Source: Amycolatopsis alba DSM 44262 | GTDB taxonomy: Bacteria; Actinomycetota; Actinomycetes; Mycobacteriales; Pseudonocardiaceae | DNA length: 64,000 bases | Assembly: GCF_000384215.1 (NCBI RefSeq) | Contig: NZ_KB913032.1 | Span: forward strand, 893,021 to 957,020 | Direction of reading: 5' to 3' | Shown: piece by piece, positions 34,292-42,490 of the stretch | Layout: every line of letters starts with the position of its first letter | How positions within the stretch are numbered: the first letter of the stretch is position 1 | Position numbers and translations under genes: made by a program | Notes under the pieces: generated by a model | What the model was told of the DNA's origin: nothing | Database searches by the model: none | What the model saw: only the letters and a program-made list of their open reading frames with translations

Positions 34292-37200
34292 TCAGTCCAG
34301 TGCGGCCGCGAGCTGCGACACGGTCGGGTTGTCGAACACCACGCGGATCGAGACCTTCACCGCGAACTCCTCGCTGAGCCTGGTGACGAGCCTGGTCGCC
34401 AGCAGCGAATGCCCGCCGAGCTGGAAGAAGTCGTCGTCGGCGCCGATCTTCGACAGGCCGAGCACCTCCTCGAACGCCTTCACGACCCGCCTTTCCGCGT
34501 CGGTCTCCGCCGGACGGCTTCCCTCCACCACCTCGAAGTCCGGCTCCGGCAACGCACGCCTGTCGAGTTTGCCGTTGGGCGTCATCGGGATGCGGTCCAC
34601 GGTCACGAAGAACGACGGGACCATGTGATCGGGCAGGTTCTCCCGCGCGGCGTCCCTGGCCGCGGCAGGCAGGTCCACCACCGCCGCGCCCGGACCGGCG
34701 ACGAGGTAGGCGACCAGGACCAGCGCCCCGCTCGGCGCGGTTTTCGGGACCACGACACAGTTCCCGACCCCGGCGGCGGCCCCGATCACGGCCGCGATCT
34801 CGGCGAGTTCGACCCGGAACCCGCGGATCTTGATCTGGTCGTCGTTGCGGCCGAGATAGAGGATGGTGCCGTGTTCGGACCACTGGGCCAGGTCGCCGGT
34901 GCGGTACATGCGCTCGCCGGGCGCACCGAACGGATCGGCGACGAACCTGCCCGCGGTCAGCCCCGGCCTGCCGTGGTAACCGTTGGCCAGCTGCGGTCCC
35001 GTCAGGTACAGCTCCCCCGGCACCCCGGCCGGGACAGGCTGCAGGAACCGGTCGAGGATGTAGCCGCCGCAGTTCGCGCCGAACCGGCCGAGCGGTTCGA
35101 TCCCGCCTTCCGGTCCGGGACCGACCAGGTCGACCCGGTGATAGGTGACCTCCCCGGTTTCGGTGGGGCCATAGGTGTTCCAGGCCGCGATGCCGAACCG
35201 GTCGCCGAGTTCCGCGGACAGCTTCCGGCTCAGCGCCTCACCCGAGCACACGACGGCGCGGACGGCGAGCCGGGACGGATCCGGCCCGGACTCCAGGAAA
35301 GCCTGCAGCATCGACGGCACGAAGTTGGTCAGCGTGACCTGCTCGTCCCGCATGAGCTCGAACAGATGGGCCGGATCGCCGTGCGCCCCCGGTTCGGCCA
35401 GCACGATCGTCGCGCCGGCGGCCATCGTGCCGAAGATCTCGGTGACCGAGACGTCGAAGCTGATCGGCGCCTTCTGCAACACCCTGTCCCGGTGTGAGAG
35501 CGCGAAAAGCTGCGCCTGGCCCCAGAGCAGCCGGTTGACGATCGACCGGTGGGAGAGGACGACCCCCTTCGGACGGCCCGTCGTGCCCGAGGTGTAGATG
35601 ACGTACGCGGGGGCCTGCGGCAGGACCGGCCCACCCCGTTCGGCGTCGGGAACGGGATCCGCGGACCGGGCGGCCACCCGCGCCTTCGTCGCCGGATCGT
35701 CCACGACGAGCACGGCGTCACGCATGTCATCCGGGACACTTTCCCCGAGCTGTGCCAAGGAATCCTTCGAGGCGACGACACGCCGCGCGCCGGAGTTCTC
35801 GAGCATGTACCGGATCCGGTCGCCGGGATAGGCGGTGTCCACCGGGACGTAGGCCGCGCCGGTCCGGATCACCGCGACCAGCGCCACGATCAGCCCGTGC
35901 GAACGCGGCAGCGCGACGGCCACCCTGGTACCCGGCCCGATCCCCGCGGCGAGCAGTTCCCGGCTCAGCCGGTTGGCGGCCGCGTCGAGCTCGGCGTAGG
36001 TCATGGTCTCGCCGCGGAACACCACGGCGGGGTCTGCCGCCGCGGCGCGGAACTGCGCGTCCAGCAACGAGATCAGGGTGCCGGGACCGCTGGGCCGCGG
36101 CCCGAGGTTCCAGTCTCCGGTGACCTGGCGGCGGTCGGCCTCCGTCGCCACCCGCACGGTGCCGAGCTTCCGGTCGGACGCCGCGGTCACGAACTCGGCG
36201 AAGTACGCGGCGAACCGGCCGAGGTGCCTGTCGACCGAGGGGCCGTCGAAGGTCGAGCCGTTCGCGTCGAGGTCGAACCGCAGCCCGTGCGTCGCGTCGA
36301 AGTACGCGGACAGCGAAAGATCGTCGACCGGTCCGGTGGACAGTCCCTGCTGCACGCCCGTGACGTCGCCGAACGCCAGGTGGTAGTCGAAAGCCTTGAT
36401 GTTGACCTGTGAGCCGGACAGCCTGCCGTCCGTGCCGACCAGTCCGGCCTCCCGTGCGATGTGCTCCCGGCGGTAGCCCTGATGGGTGCGCGCGAGCGCG
36501 ACCTCGTCGGCGAACCGGCGGAGGGTTTCGGCCACCGTCGCGGACTCGTCGACGTCGATGTGCAGCGGCAGGATGTTGACCTTGACCGCCGGGGTGCGCA
36601 GGGCGGCCGGGGTGGAGCGGCACATCAGCGGCAGCCCCGGCACCACGTGCGTGCTGCCGGTGATCTTGGCGAGGTAGGTCCCCCAGCCGGCGATGACGAC
36701 GTCGCCCCAGGTCAGTTTGTGCTCGGCCGCGCACTGCTTGAGTCTGTCCCGCACGGTCTCGCCGAGGGTCACCGTCCGGCGCAGGGGCGGCCGGAGATAG
36801 TCGTGCGCGCCTTCGGACCTGCGGGTCCCCTGGACCCGCTGCGCCGACCGGCCGTCCACCTTGCCGATCCAGAACTCCCGGCTCCCGGCCTGGCCGTCGC
36901 GGGTGGCCGCTTCCTCGGCCACCAGGTCGTCGAAGGTGCCGAACCAGCGGGGCCGGGGCGGCTTCCCTCCGGCGAGGGCGGTGTACAGCTCGGCCACCCG
37001 GCGGGAAACGAGCATCAGGCCGTAGGCGTCGAGAAGGACGTGGTGCGCGCGGAAGAACCAGGCGCTGGAGTCCTCCCCGAGCACGTGGTACGCGCTGCCG
37101 ACGAGATCCCGGCCGCTCAGCTCGCGCGGTGTCGCGAGGTCGTCGTGCATCCGCGCGAGAGCCGACCGCCGGGGCGTGGCGTCGCCGCTGTGGTCGTGGA

Positions 37201-37462
37201 CGGCCGTCGGAAGCTCGCGTGGTGCCCCGGCCGATTCCCAGCGTGCCCCGCCGTCGTCCGCGGTGAGGGACGCGAGGAGAACGTCGGATTCGGAGATCGC
37301 GATGCGCACCGCTTCGTCGAGCAGCCGCGCGTCGAGGCGCCGGTCGAACCAGACGACCTGCCCGATGTTGAAGATCGGGCTCTCGGGCACGAGCTGCTGT
37401 GCGAAGAGGATTCCTTCCTGTGCACCGAGTAACCGGCTTGACCTGACCTCGCCGACCGTCAT
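34292..37462 (-). CDS. NRPS, single C-A-T module
   Basis: A 1056-residue peptide synthetase. The condensation domain (about 1-440) has HHVLLDAYG at 140-148, so the second His and Asp of HHxxxDG are kept but Gly is Ala. The adenylation domain has YVIYTSGTTGRPKG, NTYGPTE and RTGD motifs; by eye its specificity code reads D-V-T-N-V-S-T-E-V-K, which I cannot match to a known amino acid. The carrier domain has FFQLGGHSLLATRLV. No thioesterase, epimerase or second module is present. It should condense the aryl group with one amino acid. ATG 37462 has GGGAGG six bases upstream; GTG 37483 is an alternative. Confidence 0.92.
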   Translation of the reverse strand: MTVGEVRSSRLLGAQEGILFAQQLVPESPIFNIGQVVWFDRRLDARLLDEAVRIAISESDVLLASLTADDGGARWESAGAPRELPTAVHDHSGDATPRRSALARMHDDLATPRELSGRDLVGSAYHVLGEDSSAWFFRAHHVLLDAYGLMLVSRRVAELYTALAGGKPPRPRWFGTFDDLVAEEAATRDGQAGSREFWIGKVDGRSAQRVQGTRRSEGAHDYLRPPLRRTVTLGETVRDRLKQCAAEHKLTWGDVVIAGWGTYLAKITGSTHVVPGLPLMCRSTPAALRTPAVKVNILPLHIDVDESATVAETLRRFADEVALARTHQGYRREHIAREAGLVGTDGRLSGSQVNIKAFDYHLAFGDVTGVQQGLSTGPVDDLSLSAYFDATHGLRFDLDANGSTFDGPSVDRHLGRFAAYFAEFVTAASDRKLGTVRVATEADRRQVTGDWNLGPRPSGPGTLISLLDAQFRAAAADPAVVFRGETMTYAELDAAANRLSRELLAAGIGPGTRVAVALPRSHGLIVALVAVIRTGAAYVPVDTAYPGDRIRYMLENSGARRVVASKDSLAQLGESVPDDMRDAVLVVDDPATKARVAARSADPVPDAERGGPVLPQAPAYVIYTSGTTGRPKGVVLSHRSIVNRLLWGQAQLFALSHRDRVLQKAPISFDVSVTEIFGTMAAGATIVLAEPGAHGDPAHLFELMRDEQVTLTNFVPSMLQAFLESGPDPSRLAVRAVVCSGEALSRKLSAELGDRFGIAAWNTYGPTETGEVTYHRVDLVGPGPEGGIEPLGRFGANCGGYILDRFLQPVPAGVPGELYLTGPQLANGYHGRPGLTAGRFVADPFGAPGERMYRTGDLAQWSEHGTILYLGRNDDQIKIRGFRVELAEIAAVIGAAAGVGNCVVVPKTAPSGALVLVAYLVAGPGAAVVDLPAAARDAARENLPDHMVPSFFVTVDRIPMTPNGKLDRRALPEPDFEVVEGSRPAETDAERRVVKAFEEVLGLSKIGADDDFFQLGGHSLLATRLVTRLSEEFAVKVSIRVVFDNPTVSQLAAALD

Positions 37463-37493
37463 CGACATCCTCCCAGAAGTCACTTGCGAATAC

Positions 37494-37524
37494 CTAGACT
37501 ATCCTGGTGGACTCACATCAGGTA
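37494..37524 (-). promoter_or_regulatory. Cluster promoter, site C
   Basis: Read toward the NRPS gene: TACCTG (37524-37519), 17 bases, then TAGTCT (37501-37496) within GATAGTCTAG (37503-37494). The spacing matches sites A and B. The NRPS ATG is 32 bases further on with its own ribosome site. Confidence 0.55.
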
Positions 37525-37534
37525 GGCCTACCTG
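37519..37534. promoter_or_regulatory. 16-bp perfect palindrome overlapping the NRPS promoter
   Basis: CAGGTAGGCCTACCTG is perfectly self-complementary and covers the -35-like TACCTG of site C. It resembles an iron box (AGGT...ACCT halves) but with one base less between halves, so an IdeR/DmdR or other dimeric repressor site is possible. Confidence 0.5.
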
Positions 37535-37551
37535 TGTCGTACGTCACAGGT
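37530..37551. promoter_or_regulatory. 22-bp imperfect palindrome
   Basis: ACCTGTG and CACAGGT flank a near-symmetric centre; 20 of 22 positions are self-complementary. It overlaps the previous palindrome by five bases and lies between the divergent NRPS and ANL-like genes. Confidence 0.5.
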
Positions 37552-37677
37552 AGAATGTCCGAATGCGGCGACCTGTCCGGATATTTGCCCTGACGGACAT
37601 GTCCGCTGTCGCTAGCATCGAGAGCGTTTTACCGGGGACAATGGGGGAATTGCTCCAAGATCTTGGGGGGATCGTGA

Positions 37678-38793
37678 ATGACGCAGAAAACTATTGACCA
37701 AGTATTATGCGAATCAGTGGACCAATGGCCGGATCATCCTGCCATTGTCGGTGATGGTTACTTTTCGGACTATTACTGCCTCAATGATTCCGTCGATTTC
37801 TTCGTCGACGCGCTGGCCGCCGCGGGGGTGGCGCCGCGGGACCTCGTGGCCGTCTATATCCGTTCGGGGTACGAATATCTGGTCACGGTGCTGGCACTGG
37901 CCAGGCTGGACGCGACGCCGGTTCTGCTCGACGTGCTCGACAACCCGTTGCAGACAAAGAAGATGATCGAGGATTCCGGCGCAGGGTACGTGGTGACGCA
38001 CGACGCGGACGCGTACCTTCTGGAAGACGTCCTGAACGAGTGCGACTGCGAGTCCCGTACCGTTCCCGGCGCCCCGGATTTCACCCTCGTCCACTGTCTG
38101 CGCGATTCGGGCGAAAAGGCGGCTTGCGCCGGAGTCGTCTTCTTCGTCGACGAGACCGGCGATTGCGCTTTCGTGCCGCACGAAGCGATAGTGGCGGGCG
38201 CGCTGGAGATGGCCGAACGATTCGACCTCTCCGAAGACGATGTCGTCGCGTCCACCGATTCGATGGCCTCGCGCAAATCGATCACCGTCATCGTGGCGAG
38301 CTTCCTCACCGGAGCCGGCCTGTCACTGAACCGGACATCCCAGTTTTCCGACCGTGACTGGTTGCACACCGCGCCGTCGCACGGGGTCACCGTGTTCGCC
38401 TCCCGGCCGCGGCACCTCACCCGGCTCCTCGACGCGCGAGGGGCGGACGGTGCGCCACCGTGGCCTCAGTTACGCGCGGTGATCAGTTCCGGCGGGGACA
38501 ACGACGAGGACTTCCTGCGCTATTTCGCGGCGGAGCTGCCCGCGGTCTGCATCCACCTCATCACCGGTTCGGCCGAAGGCGGCATGTCCTCCGCGATCGG
38601 CCTCCACGCCTGCCCGGCGGCGGCAGGCGGGAGCGGATCCGGCGCCCGGCATGCCGTCGGCGCGCACGCCGGACCACCGGGCACGATGCGGCTCGCGGCA
38701 CGGCACGAACTGAAGATGGCCGTGCCGTTGCGCCGCCTCATCGACGAGGCGCTGTTCGACGGACGGGCCTCGAGGTGCCGTTGCGGTCGCTGA
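37678..38793 (+). CDS. Truncated, degenerate ANL-family (adenylation-like) protein
   Basis: A 371-residue protein matching only the N-terminal part of AMP-forming ligases: LAAAGVAPRDLVAVYIRSG, LALARLDATPVLLDVLDNP and a late LRAVISSGGDNDEDFL. The ATP-binding A3 loop is replaced by VVFFVDETGDCAFV, the A5 segment is GSAEGG, and everything after about A5 (TGD, hinge, catalytic Lys) is missing. It cannot be an ordinary ligase. It could be a binding or regulatory pseudoenzyme, or a decaying gene. Codon use is normal and there is a GGGGGG ribosome site, which favours an expressed protein. It is divergent from the NRPS. Confidence 0.6.
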   Translation: MTQKTIDQVLCESVDQWPDHPAIVGDGYFSDYYCLNDSVDFFVDALAAAGVAPRDLVAVYIRSGYEYLVTVLALARLDATPVLLDVLDNPLQTKKMIEDSGAGYVVTHDADAYLLEDVLNECDCESRTVPGAPDFTLVHCLRDSGEKAACAGVVFFVDETGDCAFVPHEAIVAGALEMAERFDLSEDDVVASTDSMASRKSITVIVASFLTGAGLSLNRTSQFSDRDWLHTAPSHGVTVFASRPRHLTRLLDARGADGAPPWPQLRAVISSGGDNDEDFLRYFAAELPAVCIHLITGSAEGGMSSAIGLHACPAAAGGSGSGARHAVGAHAGPPGTMRLAARHELKMAVPLRRLIDEALFDGRASRCRCGR

Positions 38794-38804
38794 TCCCCGG
38801 CCGG

Positions 38805-40337
38805 TCAGGCCGCGCTGTCCACCATCTCCAGGATGTCGAGCTCGCGGCGCCGGGTCAGCACGCCACGGATGTCGTCGAGGCCGGCGTCGGTGTCCAGCCA
38901 CACGGCGTGGGCGAGCTCGGCCACGACGGCGTCCTGATCCAGCGCGGGGTCGTCCGAGTTCGAATGGCCGGTCATCGCCAGCGCCGCGCGCACCCCGCGG
39001 CCGGGCGGCGGAGTCCGCTTCACGTCGAACTCCCCGCCCGCCCGGAACTCCAGGAAGACCAGGTCCCCGGCCTGCAGCCCCAGCTCGTCGATGAACCGTT
39101 TGATGGTGCCGGACCTGGCCTGGACCGACGCCCAGGTCACCTCCTGCGGTCCCAGCCTGCTCTGGAAGGTCTTCGCCGAGTTCGGGCCGACGCCGAGCAG
39201 GGTCGCCAGCGCCGACGGCAGGCTGAACCCGGAGCCGCGCACGTGCTGGTTGTTGATCTTCAGCCGGAAGCGCACGATGTCGCCTTCGCGGAACACCCGC
39301 CCGGTGTTCTGCGGGCTCTTGCCCCGCGAATCCGTCGTGCCGCGGAACGACACGACGTTGTCCCGCTGCACGAACTCCCCGGCGGAGGCGTAGGTGCGGA
39401 CGCTCGCCTCGCTGACGTCGTACCGGGACCGGATGGACTCGATCAGGGTGGCGAGTTCGAGGGAACCGCCGTTCTCGGTGATCAGCTTGGCGATCTGACG
39501 CCGGATCGGCACGTATTCGGGCAGGCCCCAGCGGCTCAGCGCCCACGCCGTCCGGTCCGACTTCAGGAAGCGGGTGTCGGCCACCAGGGCGTTGCGGACG
39601 GCGGCGTCGGTGCGCTTCGGGATCAGTTGCGCGCGGATGGCTTCCAGGGTCATCGGCGTCCCGGCGATACCGAGCAGCGCGGCGGCGTGATCCTCGATGG
39701 AGGAGGTCTTCGTGAGCACGTGCGCGCCGCGGATGGTGTAACCGCGGTGGGTGAGCCACCGGGCGGCCTCCTCGTCGGAGACCCGCATCGCGGCGGACGC
39801 CACCGTGATCGGGACGACGCCCTCGGGAGAGGCGTTGGCCTCCAGAAGCTTCGCCACCGTGCGCACGGCGTTCTCGGCTGTCGGCGCGAGCACCCATTCG
39901 CCGCGCATCTCGAACCGGCCGAACACCGCCGCAAGCGCTTTCAACGCCGAAATGCCGACGCTCGGGACCGGGGTCCGGATCTCCGGGCGGACGACGATGA
40001 GGCGGTGGACGTCGGCGACATGGGTCACGCTGTCGCACACCCAGCGCGTCGTTTCCGAGATCAGCGCGGAGTTCTCGAACGCCTCGCGCAGCCGCCGCCT
40101 GACCTGGTTGTCGAGCTGGCCCGCCCGTTCCCGCGACACCCGGATGCGTTCCCCGATCTGGGCGAGGGTGGCAGGCTGGGTGGAGAGGATGCGATCCCGG
40201 CACAACGTGAGCTCACGGTCGTCGAGCTCCGCGATGATCTCCTCGATCGCCTCGGCCAGCCGAGGCCGCGTCGGCTCGGCCGAACGCGGGGATTCAGCGC
40301 CGTCCAAACCTCGCATGTTCCGTGCCATCCGGTTCAC
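38805..40337 (-). CDS. DNA-binding protein with sigma-region-4-like and HARE-like HTH domains
   Basis: A 510-residue soluble protein. Residues ~45-90 resemble sigma-70 region 4 (ATLAQIGERIRVSRERAGQLDNQ). Residues ~230-280 resemble a HARE-HTH winged helix (GTPMTLEAIRAQLIP, DTRFLKSDRTAWALSRWG). The C-terminal half is unassigned. Such combinations occur in actinobacterial proteins of unknown function; HARE-HTH domains are linked to DNA-modification recognition. It converges on the ANL-like gene 11 bases away. Whether it regulates the cluster is unknown. Start GTG 40337 is uncertain. Confidence 0.6.
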   Translation of the reverse strand: MNRMARNMRGLDGAESPRSAEPTRPRLAEAIEEIIAELDDRELTLCRDRILSTQPATLAQIGERIRVSRERAGQLDNQVRRRLREAFENSALISETTRWVCDSVTHVADVHRLIVVRPEIRTPVPSVGISALKALAAVFGRFEMRGEWVLAPTAENAVRTVAKLLEANASPEGVVPITVASAAMRVSDEEAARWLTHRGYTIRGAHVLTKTSSIEDHAAALLGIAGTPMTLEAIRAQLIPKRTDAAVRNALVADTRFLKSDRTAWALSRWGLPEYVPIRRQIAKLITENGGSLELATLIESIRSRYDVSEASVRTYASAGEFVQRDNVVSFRGTTDSRGKSPQNTGRVFREGDIVRFRLKINNQHVRGSGFSLPSALATLLGVGPNSAKTFQSRLGPQEVTWASVQARSGTIKRFIDELGLQAGDLVFLEFRAGGEFDVKRTPPPGRGVRAALAMTGHSNSDDPALDQDAVVAELAHAVWLDTDAGLDDIRGVLTRRRELDILEMVDSAA

Positions 40338-40431
40338 TTGTCCCAGGCTTCCTTAACGTCCGACTCCATTGTCGCCCAAGTGGTCATCGCCGCCAAGTCG
40401 CCGATCACCCCGGCCATGACCGGGCAAGTGT

Positions 40432-42045
40432 ATGGGTAACGCGGGCAAGGGAAAGAGAGCGGGCCGGGTGCTCGCCCCCGTGTTCACCCTCGCCGTACTG
40501 GCCGCGTGCGCTCCCGCCACGGTCGCGGAAGCCCCGGTCCGGGACTGCCAGGCGCTGGTCAGGGCCTACGACATCCCCGGTGCGACCGCAAAAGTCACCT
40601 CCGCGACCGTCCGGTCTTCCGGGCCGGAACGGTGCGAGGTGACCGGCCGGATCGCACCGGCCGTCACTTTCCGGCTCGCCTTGCCCGTCCGCACCTACGG
40701 CGGTCGCTACCTGCAGTACGGCTGCGGAGGATTCTGCGGCGAGGTGTCTTCCCCCGCCGTCGTCGGCTGCGGGGAGGACACCGGCGACGCGGCCGTCGCG
40801 GCGACCGACGACGGTCACGCCGGACCGGCGATGGACGGCAGCTGGGCCTTGCGCGATCAGGCCGCACGCGACGACTTCGCCTTCCGCGCGCCGCATGTCC
40901 TTTCGCTGGTGGCCAAGCAAATCATCACCGCCTACTACGGCACCCCGCCGAAGAAGTCCTACTTCCGGGGATGTTCCAACGGCGGACGCGAAGGAATGCT
41001 GCTCGCCCAGCGTTATCCCCGCGACTTCGACGGCGTCCTCGCGTCGTCACCGGCGATCTCGATCCTCCAGCTCGGCGGGATCTACCAGACCTGGCTGGTC
41101 CGGTCCAATACCGGCGCGTCCGGCGGGCCGATCATCGACGCGACCGCGGCCGGCGTCCTGCACGAAGCGGTACTCGGGGCGTGCGACGGTCTCGACGGGC
41201 TGATCGACGGCCAGCTCGAAGATCCGCGGCTGTGCGAGTTCGATCCGGCCACCATTCGATGCGAGCCGGGCTCCGCCAGGAGAAACTGCCTGACCGCCGC
41301 GCAGACCGAAGCGGCACAGCGGCTTTACGCCGGTCCGACCGACGGACAGGGCCGTCGGCTGTTCCCCGGACGTCAACCTTTCGGTGGCGAACTCGGCTGG
41401 CCGGATTGGTTTGGACAAGGCGATTCAGGAACCAGTGCGGTTCTCGCGGAGAATCACCTCCGATACCTGGATTTCCCCATCGGCACACCACATTCGTCAC
41501 TCGCCGGGTTCGGCTTCACCGTCGGCGACTATGAACGGCTCGTACCGGAAAGCGTCAAGATCAACGCCCTCGGCCTGGACCTGACCGAGTTCCACCGCGC
41601 CGGAGGCAGGCTCGTGATCGAGCACGGCTGGGCCGACCAGGGTGTGCCACCTTCGATGGTGATCGACTACTACGCACGCCTGGCCCAGCGGAACGGCGGC
41701 CTGGAGAACACGCGGTCCTTCGCCCGCCTCTTCCTGGTGCCCACCCTGTACCACTGCGGCGGCGGCGAACTGCTCACCCGGCACGACGCGTTCCCCGAGC
41801 TCGTGCACTGGGTCGAGACCGGGCGCGCGCCGGACCGGACCATCGCGGAAGGCCATGGCAGGCAAGGAAACGCGCGCACCAGGCCGGTGTTCGCCTATCC
41901 GGAACGGGCTCGGTACGACGGCAGCGGCAGCATCGACGACGAAAGCAACTTCACCGCCGCGCCGCCGCTGGTGAACGACAGCGGGATCGTCCGCTGGCTC
42001 GGCGAGGATCTCTACGACCGGCGAGGCCCGGTCGCCCCTGGATGA
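40432..42045 (+). CDS. Tannase/feruloyl esterase family lipoprotein
   Basis: A 537-residue exported esterase. A hydrophobic N-terminus ends in lipobox LAAC with acylation expected at C26. The nucleophile is S182 in RGCSNGGREG; the acid lies in HGWADQGVPP and the histidine in YHCGGG, the layout of the tannase family. A disulfide-linked CS-D-HC pattern is kept (C181 beside S182, C beside the His). It would hydrolyse aromatic esters at the cell surface. It is not clearly part of the neighbouring cluster, although an aryl-ester substrate is suggestive. Confidence 0.88.
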   Translation: MGNAGKGKRAGRVLAPVFTLAVLAACAPATVAEAPVRDCQALVRAYDIPGATAKVTSATVRSSGPERCEVTGRIAPAVTFRLALPVRTYGGRYLQYGCGGFCGEVSSPAVVGCGEDTGDAAVAATDDGHAGPAMDGSWALRDQAARDDFAFRAPHVLSLVAKQIITAYYGTPPKKSYFRGCSNGGREGMLLAQRYPRDFDGVLASSPAISILQLGGIYQTWLVRSNTGASGGPIIDATAAGVLHEAVLGACDGLDGLIDGQLEDPRLCEFDPATIRCEPGSARRNCLTAAQTEAAQRLYAGPTDGQGRRLFPGRQPFGGELGWPDWFGQGDSGTSAVLAENHLRYLDFPIGTPHSSLAGFGFTVGDYERLVPESVKINALGLDLTEFHRAGGRLVIEHGWADQGVPPSMVIDYYARLAQRNGGLENTRSFARLFLVPTLYHCGGGELLTRHDAFPELVHWVETGRAPDRTIAEGHGRQGNARTRPVFAYPERARYDGSGSIDDESNFTAAPPLVNDSGIVRWLGEDLYDRRGPVAPG

Positions 42046-42490
42046 GCACGTCCTTTCGACGTACAACGACTGTCCACAGTACAGAAATGACTCGCCCGCT
42101 CGGCCGACGGGACATTCTCCGGCGCATTTCTGACAGAAACCGCGAGCAGCTGAGCGAACCTGACAAAACCCGGCGGCCACCGAACCACTCGAAGCAATTT
42201 CGTCGACCTGGCACCGGAACCTCGACATCATGATCACCGATACCGCCCGACCACACGAAACCGTAATGACAATAACCTGCCACGGAGATCTTCGAACCAA
42301 GCGTTCAAGACTTTCGAGAACCATTACCCTGAATGCAGGTGCACACCAGGATGAATTCACTTGCCACCGGTCATGATGACTCACGGAAAGCCTGTACCGT
42401 CGTGGCGCTTGGAATTCCGGGTCGGTGTGGCCTGATGCGGGGGCACCCTGGAAGAAGGTGTCCGTCAGCGGGCCGACGGGGAAGGTGGCG
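42046..42490. other. Intergenic region, 445 bases
   Basis: Lower G+C than its surroundings. No convincing gene, long repeat or strong hairpin was seen. It presumably holds the promoter of the STAND gene. Short frames on both strands lack coding character. Confidence 0.5.

Noticed and set aside
37519..37534. Classical 19-bp iron box at the NRPS promoter
   Set aside because: The halves AGGT/ACCT are present but the spacing is one base short and outer bases differ, so I list it only as a palindrome of unknown binder.
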